A DNA stretch of 64,000 nt, from positions 62,001 through 126,000 of the forward strand of contig NZ_CANLZX010000002.1 of assembly GCF_947495675.1 (NCBI RefSeq). Direction: 5' to 3'. Shown in pieces: positions 25,735-34,378 of this stretch. A program made the position numbers and the translations under genes. This DNA comes from an uncultured Algibacter sp. (GTDB lineage: Bacteria > Bacteroidota > Bacteroidia > Flavobacteriales > Flavobacteriaceae). Position 1 is the stretch's first letter. Every line of letters begins with the position of its first letter. Below the pieces are notes generated by a model. The model worked only from the letters and a program-made list of their open reading frames with translations. It was not told the origin of the DNA and searched no databases.

Positions 25735-26661
25735 ATGTTAGTTAAAAAGTACATATACATATTATTTTATCTTTTTAATTTAACTTCAATTTTTGCCATA
25801 CAAAAATTGGAGATTGACACTAGTTATACTATACATAATACTTTTCAAAAAGAAATAAAAAAATTCCCAAATATTTCAATTGCTTATGCGAATTCTATCA
25901 TTAATTTATCTGAAACCAAAGATTTAATCTTTAAAGAATTAAACAATCAAAAACTACATTTAGACTTTTATCGAGTAAAAAACAATGAATTAGTTCCTGC
26001 AGTTATTTTGATTCATGGTGGAGGATGGAAATCGGGTAATAAATCACATATGGAGCCTTTGGCTAAAAGTATTGCCTCTCAAGGATATGCTTGTTTTGCT
26101 GTTGAATATAGATTATCTGCTCAAGCTATTTATCCAGCAGGTATTAATGATGTTAAACATGCCATTAAATTTATAAGAGCTAATGCCACTAAGTTTGGCG
26201 TTGATTCAACGAAAATTGCTGTATTAGGTTGTTCTTCTGGTGGTCAAATGGCTGCCTTAATTGGCACAAAAAACAATGAAGATTATTCATCGACTAAAGT
26301 TCAAGCTATAATAAATATTGATGGAATTTTGGCATTCAAACATCCACAATCTAGAGAAAATGTTGTTGCAAGTAAATGGTTAGGTGGTACATGTAAAGAA
26401 AAGCCAAAAGTATGGGAAGAAGCATCAGCTTTAAATCATACAAATGCACAAACACCTCCTATTTTATTTATCAATAGTCAATATGATAGATTTCATGCAG
26501 GTAGAGATGATATGATTAAAATTCTTAAAAAGCATAATATATATTACAATTTAAAAACAATTTTAAATAGCCCACATACTTTTTGGTTATTTAATCCTTA
26601 TTTTAAGGAAACAACAAAACATATTGTAACGTTTCTTGATAATCAATTTAAACCTAATTAA
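25735..26661 (+). CDS. exported alpha/beta-hydrolase esterase
   Basis: The 308-residue protein has an N-terminal hydrophobic signal (about 6-22) and an alpha/beta-hydrolase fold with the oxyanion-hole motif H94-GGGW and the nucleophile elbow G-C-S167-S-G. A C-terminal His in NSPHTFW completes a likely triad. This BD-FAE/carbohydrate-esterase type removes acyl groups from polysaccharides; in a pectin locus it probably deacetylates oligogalacturonides or rhamnogalacturonan. It starts the enzyme gene cluster just behind the hairpin. The exact ester is not known. Confidence 0.82.
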   Translation: MLVKKYIYILFYLFNLTSIFAIQKLEIDTSYTIHNTFQKEIKKFPNISIAYANSIINLSETKDLIFKELNNQKLHLDFYRVKNNELVPAVILIHGGGWKSGNKSHMEPLAKSIASQGYACFAVEYRLSAQAIYPAGINDVKHAIKFIRANATKFGVDSTKIAVLGCSSGGQMAALIGTKNNEDYSSTKVQAIINIDGILAFKHPQSRENVVASKWLGGTCKEKPKVWEEASALNHTNAQTPPILFINSQYDRFHAGRDDMIKILKKHNIYYNLKTILNSPHTFWLFNPYFKETTKHIVTFLDNQFKPN

Positions 26662-26663
26662 TT

Positions 26664-27671
26664 ATGAAAACCGTCAAATACATAATAATAGTATTCATGT
26701 TTATAAGCATTTTGGCTTGTAAAAATGAAGAAACGAAAGCAGTTTTAGAACAAGTTGCAAAAAAAGAGCTTAAGTCACCTGTAAAAACATATGCCGAAAT
26801 CTCTATTGCAGAAGGCGGAAAATGGATTGATGGAGAAAGAGGTCATAAAGAATACAATGGTGGTACATCTTTTAAAAACGTAAACCAGTTACAAGTACCA
26901 GATAATCATACAGACCATACTTGGTATTTACGCTACGAAGGTCCAGGTTGGGAAAATAATAAAATTGGTTACAGATTGTATTTAGACTGGAGAAATGCTA
27001 TTGATATCTTCGGGAAAACTACCGATAAAATGGTGCTATCACAAGTTGGTCAAGATGGATTCGATTCTTATCATGAGCCTCAATCTTGGGGACAAGACAT
27101 TTTAAAAGTTGGTAAAGGTCTTGGTATTGGATCTATTGGAAGATTGGTTGACAATAATGTGCTTCATTTTAAAGAAGTAGATAATACGCATGCAACTATT
27201 AAGAATACCGAAAGTAATTCTACAGTCATCATTCAATACAAAGGTTGGAAAACTGGCAAAGATAAAATCGATTTAAAATCAACATTAAGCATTGCTCCAG
27301 ACCAACGTTATACTAAACATACCATACAACCTTCAAAAGCTATAAATGGTATTGTAACAGGTATTGTAAATCATGGTGTTAATTTCATTAAAAAGAAAAA
27401 TGAAAAATGGGCATACATAGCAACTTATGGAAAACAAACTTTAGTACCAGATAATTTAGGAATGGCAATTTTTTACAAATTAGAAACCACAACAGAAGTA
27501 AAAAAAGGCGCAAACGATTATTTAATAGAATTTAAACCTACCACAAAACCAATTGTATTTTATTTTTTAGGTGCTTGGGAACAAGAAGTGGATGGCATTA
27601 AAACCGAAAAAGCATTCATTACTTATTTAAATGAAAAATTAGCCGAATTAAATAATAACGATAAACTATAA
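26664..27671 (+). CDS. DUF4861-family lipoprotein of pectin PUL
   Basis: The 335-residue lipoprotein (ILAC lipobox, Cys about 19) looks like DUF4861: YAEISIAEGGKW near the start, WYLRYEGPGWENNKIGYR and YLDWRNAIDIFGKTTDKMVL. Proteins of this family recur in Bacteroidota uronic-acid polysaccharide loci, usually near GH105, but I know of no settled biochemical role. The fold is probably beta-rich with several conserved acidic and aromatic residues, which would suit sugar binding or catalysis. It starts 2 bp after the esterase gene. Confidence 0.75.
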   Translation: MKTVKYIIIVFMFISILACKNEETKAVLEQVAKKELKSPVKTYAEISIAEGGKWIDGERGHKEYNGGTSFKNVNQLQVPDNHTDHTWYLRYEGPGWENNKIGYRLYLDWRNAIDIFGKTTDKMVLSQVGQDGFDSYHEPQSWGQDILKVGKGLGIGSIGRLVDNNVLHFKEVDNTHATIKNTESNSTVIIQYKGWKTGKDKIDLKSTLSIAPDQRYTKHTIQPSKAINGIVTGIVNHGVNFIKKKNEKWAYIATYGKQTLVPDNLGMAIFYKLETTTEVKKGANDYLIEFKPTTKPIVFYFLGAWEQEVDGIKTEKAFITYLNEKLAELNNNDKL

Positions 27672-27675
27672 AGTC

Positions 27676-28104
27676 ATGAAAAACCTTCTCCAAATAAAAA
27701 CATCTATAGTGTTGTTATTATGTTTTTCCTTTTTAGTATGTAATAATTTAAATGCTCAAGAAAAAGAATATACAATTGATGATTGTGTAAATACCTTCAA
27801 TAAAGAAGAGGCAATCCCAACAAAAGTTGGGTATCAATATTGGTTTGCAGATAAAGATTTTTTAGATGGACGAACCATTAAAATGAGTGTTGTTGCTCCA
27901 GGAAAAGCAACCCATGCACCACACAAACATCCAGAAGATGAGTTTTTCTATGTTTTAGAAGGTAAAGCCAAGTTTCATTTAGACGGAAACGAAGTTGTTG
28001 TTCAAGCTAATACAAGTTTATATTGTCCTTCAAATATTATGCATGGCATAAGTAATGCAGGAGAAACAGAATTAAAATACCTAGTTATTAAAAAATACGA
28101 ATAG
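27676..28104 (+). CDS. exported cupin, KdgF-like
   Basis: The 142-residue protein has a Sec signal ending LNAQ (about 28) and one cupin domain. H80, H83, H85 and E89 (PHKHPEDEF) with H123 (NIMHG) form a complete metal-binding site. KdgF cupins speed the opening of 4,5-unsaturated uronates to 5-keto-4-deoxyuronate, the KduI substrate. The gene lies 14 bp before GH105, the enzyme that releases such unsaturated uronates, which supports this role. Known KdgF proteins act in the cytoplasm, so a periplasmic version would be unusual. A sugar-binding or regulatory cupin is the alternative. Confidence 0.7.
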   Translation: MKNLLQIKTSIVLLLCFSFLVCNNLNAQEKEYTIDDCVNTFNKEEAIPTKVGYQYWFADKDFLDGRTIKMSVVAPGKATHAPHKHPEDEFFYVLEGKAKFHLDGNEVVVQANTSLYCPSNIMHGISNAGETELKYLVIKKYE

Positions 28105-28118
28105 AAATAAATATACCT

Positions 28119-29333
28119 ATGAAAAACATAACACTAATTGCAATAATAGTATTAAGCTTTTTTACAAGTTGCAAAGAAGAAAAAAAGGAAGTTGTAACTG
28201 AAGAAACGCAACAAGAAGTAAAAATTTCTAGTTCCTTAAAATGGTCAGAACGTATGGCATTATCTATAATGAAACGTTTTCCAAAAGCGAGAGATGTCGA
28301 TAATCATAAAACTATAAACTGGAATTACAAGCATGGTTTATTGGCTTTGTCGTTTGAAAAATTATACCAAGAAACAGGTAACGAAAAATATTTTGAATAC
28401 GAAAAAGGTTATGCAGACGATTTAATTGATAGTACAGGAACGATTTTAAACTACGATATCGAGAAATATAACATCGATAATATCAATGCTGGAAAAATTC
28501 TTTTCTTCTTGTATGAAAAAACCAAAGATGAAAAATACTTATCTGCTATAAAGACTTTAAGAAAACAATTAGAGAACCATCCAAGAACCAAGTCTGGAGG
28601 CTTATGGCACAAAAAAATATATCCATACCAAATGTGGCTCGATGGTTTATATATGGGACAACCTTTTTATGCAAGATACATAGCAGAATACGAAGATGGT
28701 AAAAACTTTGACGATGTCGCACACCAATTCGAGGTATGTTACAAGCAAACCTATGATGAAAAAACAGGCTTGTTATTACACGCTTGGGACGAAAGCAAAC
28801 AAATGGGTTGGGCAGATAAAACAACGGGTAAATCTCCAAATTTCTGGTCGCGTTCACTAGGTTGGTACGTTATGGCTTTAGTAGATGTGCTTGATTATTT
28901 TCCAGAAGACCATCCAAAAAGACAAATGCTAATACAACAGCTAAACGACCTTTCTACGGCTTTAGTTAAAGTGCAAGATAAATCTGGAATTTGGTATCAG
29001 GTTCCTAATTTTCCAGATAGAGAAGGCAATTATTTAGAATCTTCTGGAACAGCAATGTTTGCATATGCATTTGCTAAAGGTGTTAGAAAAGGCTATTTAC
29101 CTTCAGAATTTAACGACGTAGCAAACAAAGCGTTTGATGGACTTGTTAAAGAGTTGGTTAAAGTAGACGACAATGGAGAAGTACATTTAACGCAAACTTG
29201 TAAAGGTGCTGGTTTAGGAGGAAATCCTTATAGAGATGCTTCTTTTGAATATTATATAGGTGAAGCAAAACGAGTAAATAATCTTCATGGTACAGGACCT
29301 TTTATTTTGGCTGCATTAGAATTGAACAGATAA
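28119..29333 (+). CDS. GH105 unsaturated rhamnogalacturonyl/galacturonyl hydrolase
   Basis: The enzyme removes the 4,5-unsaturated uronic acid from the non-reducing end of lyase products. The 404-residue lipoprotein has Cys18 (FFTSC) and an (alpha/alpha)6 barrel; WLDGLYMGQPFYARY carries the predicted general acid D175, equivalent to D143 of YteR. The lipobox suggests a periplasm-facing location. It lies between the KdgF-like cupin and a Gfo/Idh/MocA oxidoreductase. Its substrates would come from the PL10 lyase encoded downstream. Confidence 0.9.
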   Translation: MKNITLIAIIVLSFFTSCKEEKKEVVTEETQQEVKISSSLKWSERMALSIMKRFPKARDVDNHKTINWNYKHGLLALSFEKLYQETGNEKYFEYEKGYADDLIDSTGTILNYDIEKYNIDNINAGKILFFLYEKTKDEKYLSAIKTLRKQLENHPRTKSGGLWHKKIYPYQMWLDGLYMGQPFYARYIAEYEDGKNFDDVAHQFEVCYKQTYDEKTGLLLHAWDESKQMGWADKTTGKSPNFWSRSLGWYVMALVDVLDYFPEDHPKRQMLIQQLNDLSTALVKVQDKSGIWYQVPNFPDREGNYLESSGTAMFAYAFAKGVRKGYLPSEFNDVANKAFDGLVKELVKVDDNGEVHLTQTCKGAGLGGNPYRDASFEYYIGEAKRVNNLHGTGPFILAALELNR

Positions 29334-29343
29334 AATATCAAAT

Positions 29344-30387
29344 ATGAAATCAATAAACACAGCTTTATGTTCTTTCGGAATGAGTGGACATCTTTTTCAT
29401 GGACCTTTTATTGATTTACACCCAAACTTTAATTTATATGGTGTTCTAGAACGTACTAAAAATTTAGCACAAGAAAAGTATCCAAATATTAAAACATTTA
29501 GGTCTTTAGAAAACTTGTTGCAAGACAATGCAATAGATTTAGTTGTAGTCAATACACCAAATATTACACATTACAACTACACTAAAAAAATAATAGAAGC
29601 TGGTAAACATGTTGTTGTAGAAAAACCTTTTACAGTTACAACTACCGAAGCTCAAGAGTTAATTGATTTAGCAAAAAAACATAATGTTAAACTTTCTGTG
29701 TATCATAATAGAAGATGGGATAGTGATTTTAAAACAGTAAAAAAAATAATTGATGAAGGTGTTTTAGGAGATATTGTTGAAGCCGAATTTCATTACGACA
29801 GATTTGACCCAGAATTAAGCTATAAAACACATAAAGAAACGCCAACAGAAGGTGTTGGAAGTTTATACGATTTGGGCTCTCATTTAATCGATCAAGCTTT
29901 ACAGCTTTTTGGAATGCCTAATAGTGTTTTTGCCAGTTTAGATAGTTTTAGAAAAGACTCTAAAGTAGGCGATTATTTCGATGTTAAACTGTATTACACA
30001 TCGCATTATGTCACATTAAAGTCCAGTTATTTTGTACGCGAACCACTTCCAGCTTATAGTATTCACGGAACAAAAGGCTCCTTTATAAAATCTAAAGCAG
30101 ATATTCAAGAAACCGAACTTCAAAAAGAAATAAAACCCAATACTAATAATTGGGGAATAGAACCAGAATCCGAAAAAGGAATTCTTCATGTTCTAAAAAA
30201 CGGAGATTTTAATAAAGTATTTGTAAATACAGAACAAGGAGATTATATGGTTTATTACAATGGTATTTATAATGCTATCGCAAATAACAAACCATTACCT
30301 GTAACTGCACAACAAGGAACAGATGTTATAAAAATTATTGAAGTCGCAATACAAAGTAATCAAGAAAAAAGAATTATTGAATTATGA
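29344..30387 (+). CDS. Gfo/Idh/MocA-family oxidoreductase (cytoplasmic)
   Basis: The 347-residue protein has an N-terminal Rossmann domain, the conserved EKP motif (VVVEKPFTVTT) with the catalytic Lys, and a C-terminal alpha/beta dimer domain with LYDLGSHLIDQALQLFG. There is no signal peptide, so it is one of the few cytoplasmic products in this exported-enzyme cluster. It overlaps the next gene by 4 bp (ATGA). The family oxidises or reduces sugars and inositols with NAD(P); the substrate here is unknown and may be a minor pectin sugar. Confidence 0.85.
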   Translation: MKSINTALCSFGMSGHLFHGPFIDLHPNFNLYGVLERTKNLAQEKYPNIKTFRSLENLLQDNAIDLVVVNTPNITHYNYTKKIIEAGKHVVVEKPFTVTTTEAQELIDLAKKHNVKLSVYHNRRWDSDFKTVKKIIDEGVLGDIVEAEFHYDRFDPELSYKTHKETPTEGVGSLYDLGSHLIDQALQLFGMPNSVFASLDSFRKDSKVGDYFDVKLYYTSHYVTLKSSYFVREPLPAYSIHGTKGSFIKSKADIQETELQKEIKPNTNNWGIEPESEKGILHVLKNGDFNKVFVNTEQGDYMVYYNGIYNAIANNKPLPVTAQQGTDVIKIIEVAIQSNQEKRIIEL

Positions 30388-31994
30388 GAGTTTGTTTAGT
30401 ATTACTGTTTTTATTTAGTTCTTTCAATGCATTTGCACAAGAACAAATAGAGCAATGGAACCGTTTTGAAATTAGTTTAAAACACAAAACAAAAGGGAAT
30501 CCGTTTCAAGATGTAAAACTTTCTGCTAAATTTTTTAATGCAGATACTACTTTCGTGGTTAATGGATTTTACGATGGTAAAAACGTTTTTAAAATTCGTT
30601 TTATGCCACAGCAAATAGGAAAATGGAATTATTTAATATCGAGTTCTGTCGAAGAATTTAATTCAAAAACAGGAAGTTTTCAATGTGTTAAAGCATCATC
30701 AGATAATCATGGAATGGTAATAGTTAGTGAAACTTATCATTTTAAATATGCAGATGGTAACAATTACTATCCTTTTGGTACAACTGCTTATGCATGGACA
30801 CATATGAAAGAGGAGCTTCAAGAGGAAACTTTAAAAACATTAGAAAAAGCAGACTTTAATAAAGTAAGAATGTGTGTGTTTCCTAAAAACTACGATTTAG
30901 TAAAAGAAGAGCCTAAAGTGTATCCTTTTAAAGTAAAAAAATTAGTAACTAATGCTAAAGGAGATAAAATTTTTACTTGGAATTTTGATGAATTTGACCC
31001 AGAATTTTTTCAATATTTAGAAAAAAGAATAGACGATTTAAATAAAATTGGTGTTCAAGCAGATTTAATACTCTTTCATCCTTACGATGGAGGTCGTTGT
31101 GGATTTGATTCTATGCCTCACAATGTAAATGAAAAATATCTAGAATATATTACAGCTCGATTATCATCTTTTAAAAATGTGTGGTGGTCTTTAGCAAACG
31201 AATGGAATTATGTAGACGCAAAAACCATTGCAGATTGGGACGCCTTAACAGAAACTGTTGTAAATAATGACCCTTACAGACATTTATGTTCTATTCATGG
31301 TGCAACATCATCTTACTATAATTATTTAAAACCAGAATACACACACGTAAGTATACAAGACGAAGCACCTGTTTTAAATTCCTACTCTTCAGCTACATTA
31401 AGAAACATTTTTAAAAAACCTATAGTGTTAGACGAAGTTGGTTACGAAGGCAATTTAAAAAGAAGATGGGGAAGATTAAGTCCAGAAAAAATGACACATT
31501 TAGTTTGGAATGGCGTTATTGCAGGAGCTTATGTAACACATGGTGAAGTTTATAGATTCAATATAGAAACAGATACTTTTTTCTGGGCAGATGGAGGTGT
31601 TCTTAAAGGAGAGAGTTGGAAACGAATTAAATTTTTAAAATCTATAATAGAAAATGCTCCAGGACCATTACATATGGCAGATATAAGTAGAGATTTAATA
31701 ACAGCATCTTCAGGAAAAGGATTTTACTTAATGTATTTTGGTGAAGAAATTATAGAGTCTTGGGCATTTAATTTACCAAAAAAGAATGCAGAATTAGATA
31801 AACTTAAAGAAGGTGTAAAATTTAAAGTTGAAATTATTGATACTTGGGACATGACTATTACACCAGTTTCTGGAGTTTTTGAAACTAAAAAAGTAAACGA
31901 TAATTATCGTCTGTATGATGTAGATTTAAAAGAAGTGAGATTACCATACAAGCCTTATATCGCTTTAAGAATTACTGAAATAAAAAAGAAATGA
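30384..31994 (+). CDS. DUF5060/DUF4038/DUF5605 glycoside hydrolase-like protein
   Basis: The 536-residue protein has a signal peptide ending AFAQ, an N-terminal beta-sandwich like DUF5060 (about 20-105), a TIM-barrel like DUF4038 (about 115-430) and a C-terminal beta domain like DUF5605. N272-E273 (SLANEWNY) and E351 (VLDEVGYEG) are placed as the acid/base and nucleophile of a retaining clan-A hydrolase. DUF4038 barrels include the GH140 apiosidases of rhamnogalacturonan II breakdown, so a pectin side-chain sugar is likely. It overlaps both neighbours by 4 bp, which implies translational coupling. Confidence 0.75.
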   Translation: MRVCLVLLFLFSSFNAFAQEQIEQWNRFEISLKHKTKGNPFQDVKLSAKFFNADTTFVVNGFYDGKNVFKIRFMPQQIGKWNYLISSSVEEFNSKTGSFQCVKASSDNHGMVIVSETYHFKYADGNNYYPFGTTAYAWTHMKEELQEETLKTLEKADFNKVRMCVFPKNYDLVKEEPKVYPFKVKKLVTNAKGDKIFTWNFDEFDPEFFQYLEKRIDDLNKIGVQADLILFHPYDGGRCGFDSMPHNVNEKYLEYITARLSSFKNVWWSLANEWNYVDAKTIADWDALTETVVNNDPYRHLCSIHGATSSYYNYLKPEYTHVSIQDEAPVLNSYSSATLRNIFKKPIVLDEVGYEGNLKRRWGRLSPEKMTHLVWNGVIAGAYVTHGEVYRFNIETDTFFWADGGVLKGESWKRIKFLKSIIENAPGPLHMADISRDLITASSGKGFYLMYFGEEIIESWAFNLPKKNAELDKLKEGVKFKVEIIDTWDMTITPVSGVFETKKVNDNYRLYDVDLKEVRLPYKPYIALRITEIKKK

Positions 31995-33685
31995 AAACAA
32001 AATCTATCGTACAACTAGTTGTAATTTCCTTGTTTTTTGTTGCAAGTTGCTCCAAATCTAAAGAGAAAAACGAAATTCAAACACCAGATAATTATGAAGG
32101 TATTGAGTTTGAAATGAAAACTATTCAAGAACCTCAAATTCCTAATAATACAGTAAATATTAAAGATTTTGGAGCTGTAGATGGAGGACATGTTTTAAAT
32201 ACAAAAGCCTTTGAAAAAGCGATAGAAGCTGTTACAAAAAAAGGAGGAGGAAAAGTTATAATTCCTGCTGGTATTTGGTTAACAGGACCCATTATTTTAA
32301 TAAGTAAGTTAGAATTACATGCAGAAGCTGGCGCTTTAATAAAATTTTCTACAAATAAAGACTTATATCCTATAATAGAAACAAATTTCGAAGGCTTAAA
32401 TACATGGCGTTGTTTGTCACCAATATATGGCAAAAACCTAGAGGATGTAGCTTTTACAGGTCCAGGTATTTGGGATGGCTCTGGCGATGCATGGCGACCA
32501 GTTAAGAAATCTAAAATTACAGATAAACATTGGGGAAAATTAGTAGCTTCAGGTGGTTTTGTAGACAATAATAAAATGGTATGGTATCCATCAGAACAAT
32601 TTAAAAATGCTTCAAAAAATGCCGAGTTAAATGTTAGAAAAGATTTAAAAACAAAAGAAGAATTTAAGCAAATCAGAGATTTTTTAAGACCAGTAATGGT
32701 TAGTATCCAGAACAGTAAAAGAGTTATGTTTAGTGGTTCTGTTTTCCAAAATTCTCCAGCTTGGTGTCTTCATCCTTTAATGGTAGAAGATTTAATTGTT
32801 AAAAACATTACAGTACGCAATCCTCATTATTCCCAAAATGGAGATGGTATAGATATAGAATCTTGTAAAAATGTAATTATAGAAAACTCTAGTTTCGATG
32901 TTGGTGATGATGCCATCTGTATTAAATCTGGAAAAGATAAAGATGGTAGAGACCGTAATTTTCCTTGCGAGAACCTAATTATAAGAAATAATACGGTTTA
33001 TCATGGACATGGAGGCGTAACTGTTGGAAGCGAAATGTCTAGTGGTGTAAAAAACATGCATGTTTCTAATTGCACATTTATAGGTACAGATGTTGGACTT
33101 CGTTTTAAAAGTAAAAGAGGACGTGGTGGTGTTGTAGAAAATATCTTTATTTCAGATATAAGAATGACAGATATTCCAACCAATGCCATTTCATTCAATT
33201 TATATTATGGTGGATTGTCTGTTTCAGAAATGTTAGCAAAAGCAAAAAACAATAAAACAGTTGCTAAAGTTGTTCCTGTTTCAGAAACGACACCACAGTT
33301 TAAGAATATTTTTATTCAAGATATTGTTATACAAGGCGCATATCAAGCAGTTTTTTTACAAGGTTTGCCAGAAATGAATCTTGAAAACATTAAAATTAGC
33401 AATTTACTTGTTAAAGCAGATAAGGGGTTTTCTATTATTGATGCCAATGGTGTTAATATTAGTAACGTTAATCTTACTGTTAAAGAAGATGTCAAATTTA
33501 ATATTTATAACACTAAAAATTTAGAATTGAGTGCCATAGAATTTAATTTAAATTCTGAAAATTCAATATTGATTAATGGTAAAGCTTCAGAAAATATTCA
33601 GTTAAAATCTTCTAGTAAAACAGATTTTTCAAAAAACACTTTAATAGGAGAAACAGTTGAAGAACATGTAGTAAAATTTGAATAA
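31991..33685 (+). CDS. GH28 family pectin hydrolase, lipoprotein (second)
   Basis: The 564-residue lipoprotein has Cys20 (FVASC) and the GH28 beta-helix motifs N283-G-D285-G, G305-D306-D307, G339-H340-G341 and R370-F-K-S. They sit at nearly the same residue numbers as in the GH28 protein at 19356, but the C-terminal part is longer. The RFKS variant of RIK and the bulky insert region after residue 180 suggest an exo-acting or rhamnogalacturonan-active member. It overlaps the preceding gene by 4 bp and is followed 2 bp later by the LamG gene. Confidence 0.9.
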   Translation: MKTKSIVQLVVISLFFVASCSKSKEKNEIQTPDNYEGIEFEMKTIQEPQIPNNTVNIKDFGAVDGGHVLNTKAFEKAIEAVTKKGGGKVIIPAGIWLTGPIILISKLELHAEAGALIKFSTNKDLYPIIETNFEGLNTWRCLSPIYGKNLEDVAFTGPGIWDGSGDAWRPVKKSKITDKHWGKLVASGGFVDNNKMVWYPSEQFKNASKNAELNVRKDLKTKEEFKQIRDFLRPVMVSIQNSKRVMFSGSVFQNSPAWCLHPLMVEDLIVKNITVRNPHYSQNGDGIDIESCKNVIIENSSFDVGDDAICIKSGKDKDGRDRNFPCENLIIRNNTVYHGHGGVTVGSEMSSGVKNMHVSNCTFIGTDVGLRFKSKRGRGGVVENIFISDIRMTDIPTNAISFNLYYGGLSVSEMLAKAKNNKTVAKVVPVSETTPQFKNIFIQDIVIQGAYQAVFLQGLPEMNLENIKISNLLVKADKGFSIIDANGVNISNVNLTVKEDVKFNIYNTKNLELSAIEFNLNSENSILINGKASENIQLKSSSKTDFSKNTLIGETVEEHVVKFE

Positions 33686-33687
33686 TA

Positions 33688-34368
33688 ATGATGACATTTA
33701 AAGCAAATACTATCTTTCTAATTTTTGTTAGTACTATTATAATTGCTTGTAATTCATCAAAAAAAGGACCAATTGATAGTTCTAAAACAGATTGGATAAT
33801 TGCCAATTTACTTGAAAAAGAATCAGACCAAATAACCATTCAAGGAAACCCTAAATTAGTGAATGCGCCTTTAGGAAAAGCGGTTTATTTTGATGGAATA
33901 GATGATGCGTTATTTTTAGACCAAATGCCACTTAAAAATGCCAATTCTTTTACAGTTGAAATGATTTTTAAACCTTCTGAAGTTGAAGCTCCTTTTGAGC
34001 AAAGAATTGTTCATATAGGAGAAGTTTCAAAAGATAGAGTGCTATTAGAAATTAGAGCAAAAAATGGACAATGGTATTTTGATGGTTTTGTGGCTTCAAA
34101 TGAAAATAAAAAAGCATTAATTGACGAAAAACTAACACATCCTTTAGGCAAAAGGTACCATGTTGCGTTAGTTGTTACTCCTAATAGTATAATAACTTTT
34201 GTTAATGGTAAAAAGGAATTAGAAGCCCCTTTTTTATTTAAACCTATTAATACAGGAAAAACGTCTTTAGGTGTGCGTTTAAATAAAAAATCTTGGTTTA
34301 AAGGAAGTATCTATAGAGTAAAAATTAGTAAAAAAGTGGTGTTACCAAATCACTTTATTCATTTTTAA
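33688..34368 (+). CDS. LamG/concanavalin-like domain lipoprotein
   Basis: The 226-residue protein has a lipobox (IIIACN, Cys about 21) and one LamG-type beta-sandwich (about 45-225) with FDGIDDALFLDQMPL and the FTVEMIFKP, LGVRLNKKSWFKGSIYRVKIS segments typical of the fold. No catalytic residues are evident, so glycan binding is likely. Two adjacent ATG codons (33688 and 33691) could start translation. It sits between GH28 and the PL10-CE8 fusion. Confidence 0.78.
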   Translation: MMTFKANTIFLIFVSTIIIACNSSKKGPIDSSKTDWIIANLLEKESDQITIQGNPKLVNAPLGKAVYFDGIDDALFLDQMPLKNANSFTVEMIFKPSEVEAPFEQRIVHIGEVSKDRVLLEIRAKNGQWYFDGFVASNENKKALIDEKLTHPLGKRYHVALVVTPNSIITFVNGKKELEAPFLFKPINTGKTSLGVRLNKKSWFKGSIYRVKISKKVVLPNHFIHF

Positions 34369-34378
34369 AAAACTTAAA

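Noticed and set aside
32134..32568. Minus-strand open frame of 144 codons
   Set aside because: It is antisense to the second GH28 gene and has no features of its own.
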